From Stakelama saccharophila (lineage in GTDB: Bacteria > Pseudomonadota > Alphaproteobacteria > Sphingomonadales > Sphingomonadaceae), in contig NZ_CP135076.1 in the NCBI RefSeq assembly GCF_032229225.1, forward strand, positions 558,001-622,000: a DNA stretch of 64,000 bases. The letters run 5' to 3'. Positions 20,021 through 28,321 of this stretch are shown one piece after another (position 1 is the first letter of the stretch; each line of letters starts with the position of its first letter). The notes under the pieces are model-generated. The model worked only from the letters and a program-made list of their open reading frames with translations. It was not told the DNA's origin and made no database searches. The position numbers and the translations under genes are program-made.

Positions 20021-21241
20021 ATGGCGCGCGTCATGCAGACAGCCGAGCCGCTAACCATGTCCATGCCGGGGCATATCGACCCCGTGCCCGTTCCGCGCGG
20101 GACCGTCGCGCGCGCCGATCGCCGGACCGACCTGATCGGCCTGTCGCGCGACGGCATCCGCAGCGCGCTGGAGGCGGGCGGCATGGAGCCGAAGCAGGCC
20201 AAGCTGCGCGCCAAGCAGATCTGGCAGTGGGTCTATAATCGCGGCGTCACCGAATTCACGGCGATGACGGACATCGCCAAGGCGCAGCACCCCTGGCTTG
20301 CCGAACGTTTCGTCATCGGCCGGCCGGACGTGGTCGAAGCGCAGGTGTCGACCGACGGCACGCGCAAGTGGCTGCTGCGCTCGCCCGACGGCCACGACTA
20401 CGAAATGGTCTTCATTCCCGATGCCGATCGCGGCACGCTGTGCGTGTCGAGCCAGGTCGGCTGCACGCTCAATTGCCGCTTCTGTCACACCGGCACGATG
20501 CGGCTGGTGCGCAACCTGACGCCGGGCGAGATCGTCGGACAGGTGATGCTGGCGCGCGATTCGCTGGGTGAATGGCCCTCCACGCCCGAGGGGAGAATGC
20601 TCACCAACATCGTGATGATGGGCATGGGCGAGCCGCTCTATAATTTCGAGGGCGTGCGCGATGCGCTGAAGATCGTCATGGACGGCGACGGCCTTGCCCT
20701 GTCGAAACGGCGGATCACGCTGTCGACATCGGGCGTGGTGCCGATGATGGCGCGCTGTGGCGAGGAGATCGGCGTCAATCTCGCCGTCTCGCTCCATGCC
20801 GTGCGCAAGGAGGTTCGCGACGAAATCGTCCCGCTCAACCGCAAATACGGCATCGAGGAATTGCTGCAGGCCTGCGCCGATTATCCCGGCGCCAACAATG
20901 CCCGGCGCATCACTTTCGAATATGTGATGCTGAAGGACAGGAACGACAGCGACGAGGATGCGCGCGAACTCGTCCGCCTGATCCGCAAATACAAGCTGCC
21001 GGCCAAGGTCAACCTGATCCCGTTCAACCCGTGGGAGGGGGCGCCCTATGACTGTTCCACGCCAGAGCGCATCAGGTCCTTTTCCAACATCGTGTTCGAA
21101 GGCGGCATTTCCGCCCCCGTTCGCACGCCGCGCGGCCGCGACATCGACGCCGCCTGCGGCCAGTTGAAGACCGCGGCGGAAAAGAAGAGCCGCGCCCAAC
21201 TCGACCGCGAGGCGGAGGAGAAGCTGGCGGCGCTGGGGTGA
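20021..21241 (+). CDS. rlmN: Dual-specificity RNA methyltransferase RlmN (radical SAM)
   Basis: 406 residues. The radical-SAM cluster cysteines are Cys148, Cys152 and Cys155 in [14 protein letters not shown]. Other family marks are [13 protein letters not shown] and [20 protein letters not shown], plus a conserved methyl-carrying cysteine near the end (DIDAACGQL). It methylates C2 of A2503 in 23S rRNA and A37 in some tRNAs. An in-frame ATG at 20033 is an alternative start. Its 3' side holds a structured repeat at 21341-21408. Confidence 0.96.
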   Translation: MARVMQTAEPLTMSMPGHIDPVPVPRGTVARADRRTDLIGLSRDGIRSALEAGGMEPKQAKLRAKQIWQWVYNRGVTEFTAMTDIAKAQHPWLAERFVIGRPDVVEAQVSTDGTRKWLLRSPDGHDYEMVFIPDADRGTLCVSSQVGCTLNCRFCHTGTMRLVRNLTPGEIVGQVMLARDSLGEWPSTPEGRMLTNIVMMGMGEPLYNFEGVRDALKIVMDGDGLALSKRRITLSTSGVVPMMARCGEEIGVNLAVSLHAVRKEVRDEIVPLNRKYGIEELLQACADYPGANNARRITFEYVMLKDRNDSDEDARELVRLIRKYKLPAKVNLIPFNPWEGAPYDCSTPERIRSFSNIVFEGGISAPVRTPRGRDIDAACGQLKTAAEKKSRAQLDREAEEKLAALG

Positions 21242-21632
21242 GATTCCCGGCACCGCGCAGCGAGCGGTAGTCCGGCGTTCCTGCGCAGTCACCTGCGGCA
21301 CCCGCGCCACCGGTGGGGAGCTGCCATTCCCGTCGCCGTCATGCTGAACCTGATTCAGCATCCAGAGCCGCAATCGCTGCGGGGTCTGGATCCTGACTTT
21401 CGTCAGGATGACGACGGAATGCTGACGGCTCGGCTTGAGCGTGAGCCGCCCCCACGCCCGGAAGCGACTCGATCCCGGGCCGATGGCAGAAACCGGCCGG
21501 GAGCGGTGCAGCGGCCCTGGTGCCGAAAATGCTGGGACCCGCATCGAGGCTCTTCCGATCAACGGCCTGAACTTTCGGAAGGTTCGGAACCTCGCCGCTC
21601 CAAGACTGTGTTCCCGCGAAGAGCGGACGCTG
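21242..21632. other. 391-nt intergenic region between rlmN and nitronate monooxygenase gene
   Basis: No credible gene. Bases 21341-21408 hold a three-stem palindromic repeat (listed separately). Further right an imperfect palindrome GAACtTTC/GGAAgGTTC lies at 21569-21585. The rest has no feature I can assign. Confidence 0.6.
21341..21408. repeat. Three-stem (cloverleaf-like) palindromic repeat, copy 1
   Basis: Three consecutive hairpins: ATGCTGAA/TTCAGCAT (8 bp, loop 5); a central stem TCCAGA/TCTGGA enclosing CCGCA/TGCGG; and TCCTGAC/GTCAGGA (7 bp, loop 4). It has the same layout as the element at 28215-28282 but a different primary sequence. It looks like a dispersed intergenic repeat rather than a simple terminator, since no T-run follows. 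Confidence 0.65.
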
Positions 21633-22691
21633 TCAGGCTTGGCAGCGTTCGAGTTCGCGTCGCAGTGTCTCGACCAGTTGAGCGGCCGGTATGGGGCGGG
21701 TTAGCGGCGCACCCTGTCCAGCCCATTGCGCACCGAAGCCATGCTCGCCCCGCGCCTTGGCCGCCGCATGAAGCGCGTTTCCCGCATCATAAGCGATGGG
21801 ATAGTCGGGTGGCATGCGTCCGGCAAGTTGATCGCCAAGTGCCGTGAAGCGGTTGGCCAGCGCTCGCGCGGGTCGACCAGAGATGAGCGATGTGAGCGTC
21901 GTGTGATACGCGCCCGGTCCGTTCAGGGCTGCGCGATAGGCATCGTCCGCGGCAGATTCCGGGCACGCCACGAACGCGGTGCCGAGCTGTGCCGCGACCG
22001 CGCCGAGATCGAGCGCGGCAGCGATGCCGGCGCCATCCATGATTCCGCCGGCTGCGATGATCGGCAGTCCTGACTTTCGCACCAGCAACTGGGTAAGTGC
22101 GAAGATGCCGAGTGCATCGTCCCGTGCGGTGGGGTCGAACACGCCACGGTGACCGCCAGCCTCGATCCCTTGCGCCACAATCGCATCAATACCCGCTGCC
22201 TTGATCGCCCCTGCTTCTTCAAGATTCGTGGCGGTAGCCATCAGGTAGATACCGCGTGCGCGCAGCGCCGATAGCACATCAGCAGGGGGCAGTCCGAAGT
22301 GGAAGCTGATGACAGGCGGCGCCAATTCCAGCAGCATCGCTAGCATGTCGGGATCGTCGGCAAAGCTTTTGTAGATGGTGCGGAGCGTCGCCGGGGGCTC
22401 CGCACCGAAGTCGGCGAACAGTGGAGCGAGCCACTCGAGCCAGGCTGCTTCTCGCTCTGGGGCGGCCCTTGGGCTGTTATGCACGAACAGATTGACGTTG
22501 AAGGCCCGGTTCGTGCGGCCACGCACCTCTTCGATCATCGTTCGAGCACCGGCCGCGTCCGTTGCGCCTATCCCAATCGAGCCCAATCCTCCAGCTTCGG
22601 ACACCGAAGCTGCCAGCAGCGGAGTTGAGACGCCGGCCATGGGTGCCTGGATCAAAGGCACCGTAAGTTGAAACCGATCGATCAGGGACAT
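21633..22691 (-). CDS. Nitronate monooxygenase (2-nitropropane dioxygenase family)
   Basis: 352 residues, an FMN-dependent TIM barrel. Family marks are IQAPMAGVSTPLLAASVSEA at the N-terminus, IVAQGIEAGGHRG for the flavin phosphate loop with a catalytic histidine, and PIIAAGGIMDG. It oxidises alkyl nitronates such as propionate 3-nitronate. Its wobble positions look less GC-biased than those of flanking genes (for example TCTTCAAG and ATCAATACC), which may reflect recent acquisition; I have not measured this. It is isolated, with intergenic regions on both sides. Confidence 0.88.
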   Translation of the reverse strand: MSLIDRFQLTVPLIQAPMAGVSTPLLAASVSEAGGLGSIGIGATDAAGARTMIEEVRGRTNRAFNVNLFVHNSPRAAPEREAAWLEWLAPLFADFGAEPPATLRTIYKSFADDPDMLAMLLELAPPVISFHFGLPPADVLSALRARGIYLMATATNLEEAGAIKAAGIDAIVAQGIEAGGHRGVFDPTARDDALGIFALTQLLVRKSGLPIIAAGGIMDGAGIAAALDLGAVAAQLGTAFVACPESAADDAYRAALNGPGAYHTTLTSLISGRPARALANRFTALGDQLAGRMPPDYPIAYDAGNALHAAAKARGEHGFGAQWAGQGAPLTRPIPAAQLVETLRRELERCQA

Positions 22692-22828
22692 AAGCCCGCA
22701 GTGCTCCGCAGTGAAGGATCGTCCGCTTATAGGCGTCTCAGCGCTCGAAGTGAACGTCGAGCTTTGGGGCGTAGGGCGCCATTCAGCGGCGGTCGCCTTT
22801 TCTGCGGCCCTCGCCTAAGGGCGCTGGG

Positions 22829-23584
22829 ATGGACATGTTTTCGATCATCCTCGCCGCCGGCGGCGGTTTCCTCGGCGGCGCGATGAATGCGCTGGCGGGG
22901 GGCGGCAGTTTCGCGACGATGCCGACGCTGATCGCGCTGGGCCTGCCCGCGACCCAGGCCAATGCCACGTCCAACTTCGCACTGCTGCCGGGCGCGGGCG
23001 CAAGTGCGCTGACCTTTCGCGACGAGCTGGGGCCGATCGGGAGCGCGCAACCCTGGCCGCTCGTCGCGATCACCTTTGCCTGCGCACTCGTCGGCAGCCT
23101 ATTGCTCGTCGTCACACCCACCGAGACGTTCGACATCATCATTCCCTGGCTGCTGCTTGTCGCCTTCCTGATCCTGCTGTTCGGCAAGCGGGCGGCGATA
23201 TGGCTGCACGATCATGTCACGATCGGACGGCGCACACTGTTCGCGGCGCAAGCGCTGCTCGGCATCTATGGCGGCTATTTCGGCGGCGGCATCGGCATGA
23301 TGATGACCGCGGTTTATGGCCTGCTGGCGGGCGCGACCCCGCGCGAGATGTTCGCGGCGCGCACGCTGATGCTCGCGGTCGCCAACACCGCCGCGGCTTT
23401 CGTCTTCATCGGATTCGACATGATCCGCTGGTGGGCGTGCCTGCCGATGCTGGCCGGCGCGCTGGCGGGCGGGTGGATCGCCGCGTTGCTTGGCAAGCGC
23501 GTGCCGCCGACGCCCATCCGCCTCTGGACGATCGCCTGGACGGCGGCGGTGACGGCGATGTTCTTCTGGCGCGCTTATGGCTGA
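22829..23584 (+). CDS. TSUP-family (TauE/SafE) permease
   Basis: 251 residues, about eight transmembrane helices in two pseudo-symmetric halves. The first begins IILAAGGGFLGGAMNALAGGGS with the typical early glycine-rich motif, the second GIYGGYFGGGIGMMMTAVYG. The family exports or imports sulfite, sulfoacetate or similar organosulfur anions; the substrate is not determinable here. Divergent from the nitronate monooxygenase gene and convergent with the esterase gene, with a palindromic repeat between their ends. Confidence 0.88.
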   Translation: MDMFSIILAAGGGFLGGAMNALAGGGSFATMPTLIALGLPATQANATSNFALLPGAGASALTFRDELGPIGSAQPWPLVAITFACALVGSLLLVVTPTETFDIIIPWLLLVAFLILLFGKRAAIWLHDHVTIGRRTLFAAQALLGIYGGYFGGGIGMMMTAVYGLLAGATPREMFAARTLMLAVANTAAAFVFIGFDMIRWWACLPMLAGALAGGWIAALLGKRVPPTPIRLWTIAWTAAVTAMFFWRAYG

Positions 23585-23608
23585 GCGAACCGGTCTACCC
23601 TCACCGAT

Positions 23609-23677
23609 CCACCGGTGCTGAGCTTGTCGCACTTTCCTTTTTCAGGAAAAACAGTCCGACAGGATCAGGGCGGACGG
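23609..23677. repeat. Palindromic repeat, degenerate copy of the 29681 family; also terminator-like
   Basis: Imperfect arms (about 14 of 21 positions pair) enclose an inner stem TTTCCT/AGGAAA at 23633-23649 with flanking T and A runs. The core CTGAGCTTGTCG at 23618 matches CTGAGCCTGTCG of the copy at 29690 in 11 of 12 positions. It sits exactly between two convergent stops and probably ends transcription from both sides. Confidence 0.55.
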
Positions 23678-23698
23678 CGACCGCGGACGCAGAAACGA

Positions 23699-24646
23699 TT
23701 ACGAACCGTCCGAACCATCCCGCCGATAGGCCGAAAAGAACGCCCACATCGCCTCGTTGTCGGCGACCCAGCTATGGCCTTTGCCGACCGAAATGCGCCC
23801 GATCACGTCGGCATCGCCCCGGCAATCGGTATAGCGCTCCTCATAGACGCCGGCGCGCACCCACCGCGTCGACGGCGCGGCGGCGCAATGGTTCAGTTGC
23901 GCCCAGCGCTGTTCGGCGGCGTGCATCGAATATTGCCAATAGCCGGCGCCCCCTCCCGCGATCGGATTGGTCTCGTCCTCGTCGCCGGCAAAGGCCATGA
24001 CCGGCATCGGTTCGTCGGGGCGGCAGGTCGCCGGGTCGGGCCGGGATGTATCGGTTGCGTTCGGATTGCCGGCGCGCAGGCCCACCACCGGCGCAATCGC
24101 CGCGATCCGGTCGTCGGCGACGCAGCCGAGCCAGGATGTCATGCGCCCGCCGCCCGACAGGCCGGTGACATAGACGCGCGCCGGATCGATACAGCCCCGG
24201 TCCGCCAGATAGCGGATCGCAGTGCGGATATAGGCGACGTCGTCGGGATCGCCGGGTCCCGGAACGGCGCCGGTGACGGTGGGCACGCCGGGAATGTTCC
24301 AGACGAAGCCGTTCCCCGCCGCTATGCCGGCATCGGGGGCCGCGAGGACGAAGCCGTGCGCATCCGCGGTCGCGGCCAGTTTCGAATCGCGCAGCATCGC
24401 GGCGCCCGTGCCGCCGCTGCCATGCAGCAGGAAGACGAGCGGGGCCGCGCCCTCGCCGTCAAACCCGCTCGGCAGATGGAGCAGCATCGGCCGACCGGTA
24501 TCGCCGATCGGCACGGTCGCGGTCTGTCCGGGCTCGCCCATGGCGCAGCCTTGCGCGGCGGCGAGCGGCGACCATGCAAGGAGCGCGACCAGCATCGCCA
24601 GGCCGGCGATCAGGCGCTGTACGGCGGCGCGGGGGGCGGCGGGCAT
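23699..24646 (-). CDS. Secreted PHB-depolymerase/feruloyl-esterase family esterase
   Basis: 315 residues. After a signal peptide (LAMLVALLAWSPLAAAQG) comes an alpha/beta-hydrolase of the LpqC/poly(3-hydroxybutyrate) depolymerase type: the oxyanion strand LVFLLHGSGG, nucleophile elbow VTGLSGGGRM, acid probably in FAGDEDETNP, and histidine in GKGHSWVADN. Periplasmic or extracellular. It could act on PHB oligomers, acetylated or feruloylated polysaccharides. It starts 9 nt after the flavin-reductase gene on the same strand, so both may be on one transcript. Confidence 0.82.
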   Translation of the reverse strand: MPAAPRAAVQRLIAGLAMLVALLAWSPLAAAQGCAMGEPGQTATVPIGDTGRPMLLHLPSGFDGEGAAPLVFLLHGSGGTGAAMLRDSKLAATADAHGFVLAAPDAGIAAGNGFVWNIPGVPTVTGAVPGPGDPDDVAYIRTAIRYLADRGCIDPARVYVTGLSGGGRMTSWLGCVADDRIAAIAPVVGLRAGNPNATDTSRPDPATCRPDEPMPVMAFAGDEDETNPIAGGGAGYWQYSMHAAEQRWAQLNHCAAAPSTRWVRAGVYEERYTDCRGDADVIGRISVGKGHSWVADNEAMWAFFSAYRRDGSDGS

Positions 24647-24655
24647 ATCGCTCGC

Positions 24656-25273
24656 TCAGTCCGGACGGATCATGTGGAACAACTCGCCCGGCTCGAAATA
24701 GTCGGACGGCCCGCCGCCGCGCAGGATCGGTCGCGCCTTCGCGGTCTGATAGACGCCGTCCTCGATCATCGCAGTGTCGATATGGATGCCGACCGCTTCG
24801 CCGATGACGAGCCAACTGTCGATCGCGCCGCCGTCCTTGTCGGTAAGCTGGATGAGCTGGGTCAGCTTGCATTCGAACTGGACCGGACTGCCGGCGACGC
24901 GCTGCGGCTTCACGATGGTGGCGGGCAGGGTGTCGAGCTTCGCCGTTTCGAATTCGTCGACCTCGCGCTGTGCGGTGGCGGTCGCGTTCACCTGTTCCGC
25001 CTGCGCGCGGGTCGCGAGATTCCAGACGAATTCGCCGGTCGCGCCGATATTGGCAACGCTGTCTTTCCATCCGATCGAGGAAAAGGCGATCAGCGGCGGC
25101 GTATAGTTGATCAGGTTGAAGAAGCTGTAGGGCGCGAGGTTGCGCTTTCCCTGTGCGCTGAGTGTCGAGACCCAGCCGATCGGGCGCGGCGCCACGATCG
25201 CGTTCAGCGGGTTGTGGGCAAGGCCGTGGCCCGTTGCGGGTTCGTAGAAATGAAAATCCGGCATAGCGTCCAT
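24656..25273 (-). CDS. Flavin reductase-like FMN-binding protein
   Basis: 205 residues of the flavin-reductase split-barrel family: IVAPRPIGWVSTLSAQGKRNLAPYS gives the flavin-binding loop, LIAFSSIGWKDSVANI and GEFVWNLATR follow. The C-terminal half has a substrate loop unlike HpaC, closer to the DIM6/NTAB-type family. It probably binds FMN and reduces it or a small acceptor. A second in-frame ATG at 25264 is an alternative start. Divergent from the cytochrome b gene. Confidence 0.82.
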   Translation of the reverse strand: MDAMPDFHFYEPATGHGLAHNPLNAIVAPRPIGWVSTLSAQGKRNLAPYSFFNLINYTPPLIAFSSIGWKDSVANIGATGEFVWNLATRAQAEQVNATATAQREVDEFETAKLDTLPATIVKPQRVAGSPVQFECKLTQLIQLTDKDGGAIDSWLVIGEAVGIHIDTAMIEDGVYQTAKARPILRGGGPSDYFEPGELFHMIRPD

Positions 25274-25359
25274 CTCGCCCGGATCGCGGCAGGTATCAAG
25301 ACACTGTCGCGTGCCGGGCTGTGCAAGGCTATGGTGGAACGACGCGGGAGACAGGATCG

Positions 25360-26085
25360 ATGACGCATGATGCGAAACCGGGCGGGACGCGGCGGACGAT
25401 CCGCCGTCATGCGCTCGCCACGCGCATCTGGCACTGGGTCAACGCCGCCACCGTCGTCATCATGATCGGCAGCGGCCTGATGATCCTGAACGCGCATCCG
25501 CATCTATATTGGGGCGAATATGGCGCGAATTACGATCAGCCATGGATCGACCTGCCGCACTGGCCCGGCTGGCTGACCATCCCGTCGACCTATAACCTCG
25601 CGCTCGCCCGCCGCTGGCACCTCACCTTCGCGCTGGTGCTGGGCTTCGCCCTGCTGGCCTTCATGGTCGTGAGCCTCGTCAACCGCCATTTCGCACGCGA
25701 CTTGCGGGTGCGAAGGCGCGAGGTCGCGCCGCGCCGCCTCTGGGCGGACGTGAAGGCCCACCTGGCCTTCCGCTTTTCCGATCCGGAACGGCCGGGGCGC
25801 TACAATATACTGCAAAAGCTGAGCTACGTCGCGGTGATCTTCGTGCTGCTGCCGCTGTTGATCGGAACGGGGCTCACCATGTCGCCGGGAATCGATGCCG
25901 CCTGGCCGTGGCTGCTCGACCTGTTCGGCGGACGGCAGTCGGCGAGGTCGATTCACTTCGTCTGCGCTGCGTTGCTCACGGTCTTCGTCGTCGTCCATCT
26001 CGCCCTCGTCATCCTGGCCGGCGTGTGGAATGAGGTGCGATCGATGATCACCGGCCGCTGGACGATCGAGGAGGAACGGGCATGA
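25360..26085 (+). CDS. Di-haem cytochrome b-type membrane subunit
   Basis: 241 residues with about four transmembrane helices. Histidines for haem ligation occur in RRHALATRIWHWVNA (helix 1), LARRWHLTFALVLG (helix 2), and SIHFVCAALLTVFVVVHLAL (last helix). This is the cytochrome b561/thiosulfate-reductase gamma pattern, a quinol-cytochrome partner for periplasmic oxidoreductases. AGG lies upstream of the ATG. It overlaps the next gene by 4 nt (ATGA), so the two proteins almost certainly work together. Confidence 0.87.
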   Translation: MTHDAKPGGTRRTIRRHALATRIWHWVNAATVVIMIGSGLMILNAHPHLYWGEYGANYDQPWIDLPHWPGWLTIPSTYNLALARRWHLTFALVLGFALLAFMVVSLVNRHFARDLRVRRREVAPRRLWADVKAHLAFRFSDPERPGRYNILQKLSYVAVIFVLLPLLIGTGLTMSPGIDAAWPWLLDLFGGRQSARSIHFVCAALLTVFVVVHLALVILAGVWNEVRSMITGRWTIEEERA

Positions 26086-26843
26086 GCCGGTTGATCACCC
26101 GGCGCTCGGCGCTGATCGGACTTGCGGCCGGCGCGAACGGGCTGCTGGCCGGTTGCGACTCGCTCGGCCGTGAAGGGCCGGTGCGCAAGCTGATCTTCAA
26201 GGGCGACGACTGGAACAGGCGTTTGCAGCGCCTGGTAACCGATCGCACCGCACTCGCGCGTGAATTCGCGCCGGAAGACCGCTCGCCCGTCTTTCGCGCC
26301 AACGGCACGCGCAACCCGGACACGCCCTCTTACAACGCCCATGCGGCCAACGACTTTGCCGACTGGCGGATACGGGTGGACGGGCTGGTCGCGACGCCGC
26401 TCGACATTCCGGTGGCGCAGTTCCGTGCAATGCCGGCGCGCAGCCAGATCACACGGCACGACTGTGTCGAGGGGTGGAGCGCGATCGGCAAATGGACCGG
26501 GCCGCAACTTGCCATGATCCTGAAGGCCGCGGGCCTGCGCGATCGGGCGAACTATATCGTCTTCCATTGCGCCGACCGCTTGCGCGGGACGCCGTATTAC
26601 GAATCGATCGACCTGGTCGATGCCTTCCATCCGCAGACGATCCTCGCCTGGGCGATGAACGACGAACCCCTGACGGTGCCGCACGGTGCGCCCGTCCGGC
26701 TTCGCGTCGAGCGCCAGCTCGGATACAAGCACGCCAAATTTGTTCACCGTATCGAGGCCGTGCACTCGCTCACGCCGATCGGGCGCGGTCAGGGCGGTTA
26801 TTGGGAAGATGTCGCCGATTACGACTGGTATGCCGGCATCTGA
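26082..26843 (+). CDS. Molybdopterin-dependent oxidoreductase, sulfite-oxidase fold
   Basis: 253 residues. A twin-arginine start MSRLITRRSALIGL runs into a lipobox-like LLAGC, so the folded protein is probably exported by Tat and lipid-anchored. The Mo-ligating cysteine is Cys128 in HDCVEGWSAIGKWTG; YYESIDLVDAFHPQTILAW and LGYKHAKFVHRIEAV are typical of the MsrP (YedY)/sulfite-oxidase fold. The substrate is unknown. The haem-b membrane partner is encoded immediately upstream, which suggests electron exchange with the quinone pool. Confidence 0.87.
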   Translation: MSRLITRRSALIGLAAGANGLLAGCDSLGREGPVRKLIFKGDDWNRRLQRLVTDRTALAREFAPEDRSPVFRANGTRNPDTPSYNAHAANDFADWRIRVDGLVATPLDIPVAQFRAMPARSQITRHDCVEGWSAIGKWTGPQLAMILKAAGLRDRANYIVFHCADRLRGTPYYESIDLVDAFHPQTILAWAMNDEPLTVPHGAPVRLRVERQLGYKHAKFVHRIEAVHSLTPIGRGQGGYWEDVADYDWYAGI

Positions 26844-26893
26844 TTGCAACTTGGGGCTTGGCGAATCCACCTTTTCTTCGGTAACGAATCATT

Positions 26894-28165
26894 ATGGCTC
26901 TGATCGACCGATTTTTTGAACATGCCGTCACGCGCGGCGAACTTACCGTCATATATCCCGGCGGCCGCACCCGAAGCTTTGGCCGCCCGGACCCGGAATT
27001 CGCGCCGGTGACGCTGCGGATCCATGATCGCCGCGTCTTCACCGAGATACTGAGCGATCCGAGCCTGGGCGCGGCCGAGGCGTACATGGCCGGGCGCCTG
27101 ACCGTGGAGCAGGGCGATCTGCGCGACGTGCTCGTGCTGTTCATGGCCAACAATCCGTGGGAGCGGAACGACAAGCGGCTCGATCCCAGCCTGCCGCGCC
27201 GGGCGTTCAACAATGTCGTCCACCGGCTCGACCGCTACAACATGGCGCGCCAGGCGAAGAAGAACATCGCCGAACATTACGACCTGTCGGACCGGCTCTA
27301 CGACCTCTTCCTGGACGCCGACCGGCAATATAGCTGCGCCTATTGGCGCGACCCCGAAAACGAGACGCTGGAACAGGCGCAGGACGACAAGAAGGCGCAT
27401 ATCGCGGCCAAGCTGGCGCTGGAGCCGGGCATGAAGGTGCTCGACATCGGCTGCGGCTGGGGCGGGCTGGCGCTATACCTGCACGAAAAGTTCGGTGTCG
27501 ACGTGTGCGGCATCACGCTGTCCGAAGAACAGGTGAAGGTCGCGCGGCGCCGCGCCGAACAGGCCGGCGTCGATGCGCATGTGCGCTTCGAACTCGTCGA
27601 CTATCGCGAACTGGAAGGACAGTTCGACCGTATCGTGTCGGTCGGCATGTTCGAACATGTCGGCCCGCCGCAATACAAGACCTTCTTCCGCAAGTGCCGC
27701 AATCTGCTGACTCCGCAGGGCGTGATGCTGGTCCACACCATCGGACGTTCCGGCCCGCCGGGCGTGACCGACCATTTCACCGCGAAATACATCTTTCCCG
27801 GCGGCTATATCCCGGCCCTGTCTGAAATGATCGCGGCGAACGAAGACAACCGGATGTTCGTCACCGATGTCGAGGTGCTGCGCAAACACTACGGCTATAC
27901 CCTGTCGCACTGGTATAACCGCACGGTCGCCGCCAAGGACGCCATCGTCGAGATGTATGACGAGCGCTTCTACCGCATGTGGCAATATTATCTGGCCGGC
28001 GCGATGACGAGCTTCTTCTATGGCGGCCTGGTCAATTTCCAGGTGCAGTATGCCCGGTCGCGCGACGCGCTGCCGCTGACGCGCGATTATATGCTGGAAG
28101 CGGAACGCAAGCTGCACCAGACGCCCGACGATGGTGCGCATGCCTCCATCGCGGTAGAGGGCTGA
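26894..28165 (+). CDS. cfa: Cyclopropane-fatty-acyl-phospholipid synthase
   Basis: 423 residues. The SAM-binding motif VLDIGCGWGGLALYLHEKFG starts near residue 181; GITLSEEQ and the bicarbonate-site region SVGMFEHVGPPQYKTFF are diagnostic of mycolic-acid/cyclopropane synthases. It adds a methylene group to double bonds of membrane phospholipid acyl chains. A 50-nt gap separates it from the Mo-oxidoreductase gene. No strong ribosome binding site is visible before the ATG. A cloverleaf-like repeat follows downstream. Confidence 0.93.
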   Translation: MALIDRFFEHAVTRGELTVIYPGGRTRSFGRPDPEFAPVTLRIHDRRVFTEILSDPSLGAAEAYMAGRLTVEQGDLRDVLVLFMANNPWERNDKRLDPSLPRRAFNNVVHRLDRYNMARQAKKNIAEHYDLSDRLYDLFLDADRQYSCAYWRDPENETLEQAQDDKKAHIAAKLALEPGMKVLDIGCGWGGLALYLHEKFGVDVCGITLSEEQVKVARRRAEQAGVDAHVRFELVDYRELEGQFDRIVSVGMFEHVGPPQYKTFFRKCRNLLTPQGVMLVHTIGRSGPPGVTDHFTAKYIFPGGYIPALSEMIAANEDNRMFVTDVEVLRKHYGYTLSHWYNRTVAAKDAIVEMYDERFYRMWQYYLAGAMTSFFYGGLVNFQVQYARSRDALPLTRDYMLEAERKLHQTPDDGAHASIAVEG

Positions 28166-28214
28166 CCTGCACCCGGACACCGATTTCGCTACGTCGCCAA
28201 AACGCATCACCCAT

Positions 28215-28282
28215 ATTCCCGCCAAAACGGGAATCCAAGGGCGGCACGGCGTGAGGCCCTGGGCTCCTGCCCGCGCAGGAGC
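28215..28282. repeat. Three-stem (cloverleaf-like) palindromic repeat, copy 2
   Basis: Hairpin ATTCCCG/CGGGAAT (loop 6), central stem with GGGC/GCCC flanked by CCA/TGG, and hairpin GCTCCTGC/GCAGGAGC (8 bp, loop 4). The same order of hairpin, central stem, hairpin occurs at 21341-21408. It lies between cfa and the MATE gene. Confidence 0.65.
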
Positions 28283-28321
28283 ACGGATGCGGATGGTTGA
28301 ATCGACATTGCGGCGCGGCGG

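Noticed and set aside
21569..21585. Imperfect palindrome GAACtTTC..GGAAgGTTC as an operator
   Set aside because: Three mismatched positions and more than 40 nt from any gene end; no promoter next to it on the plus side.
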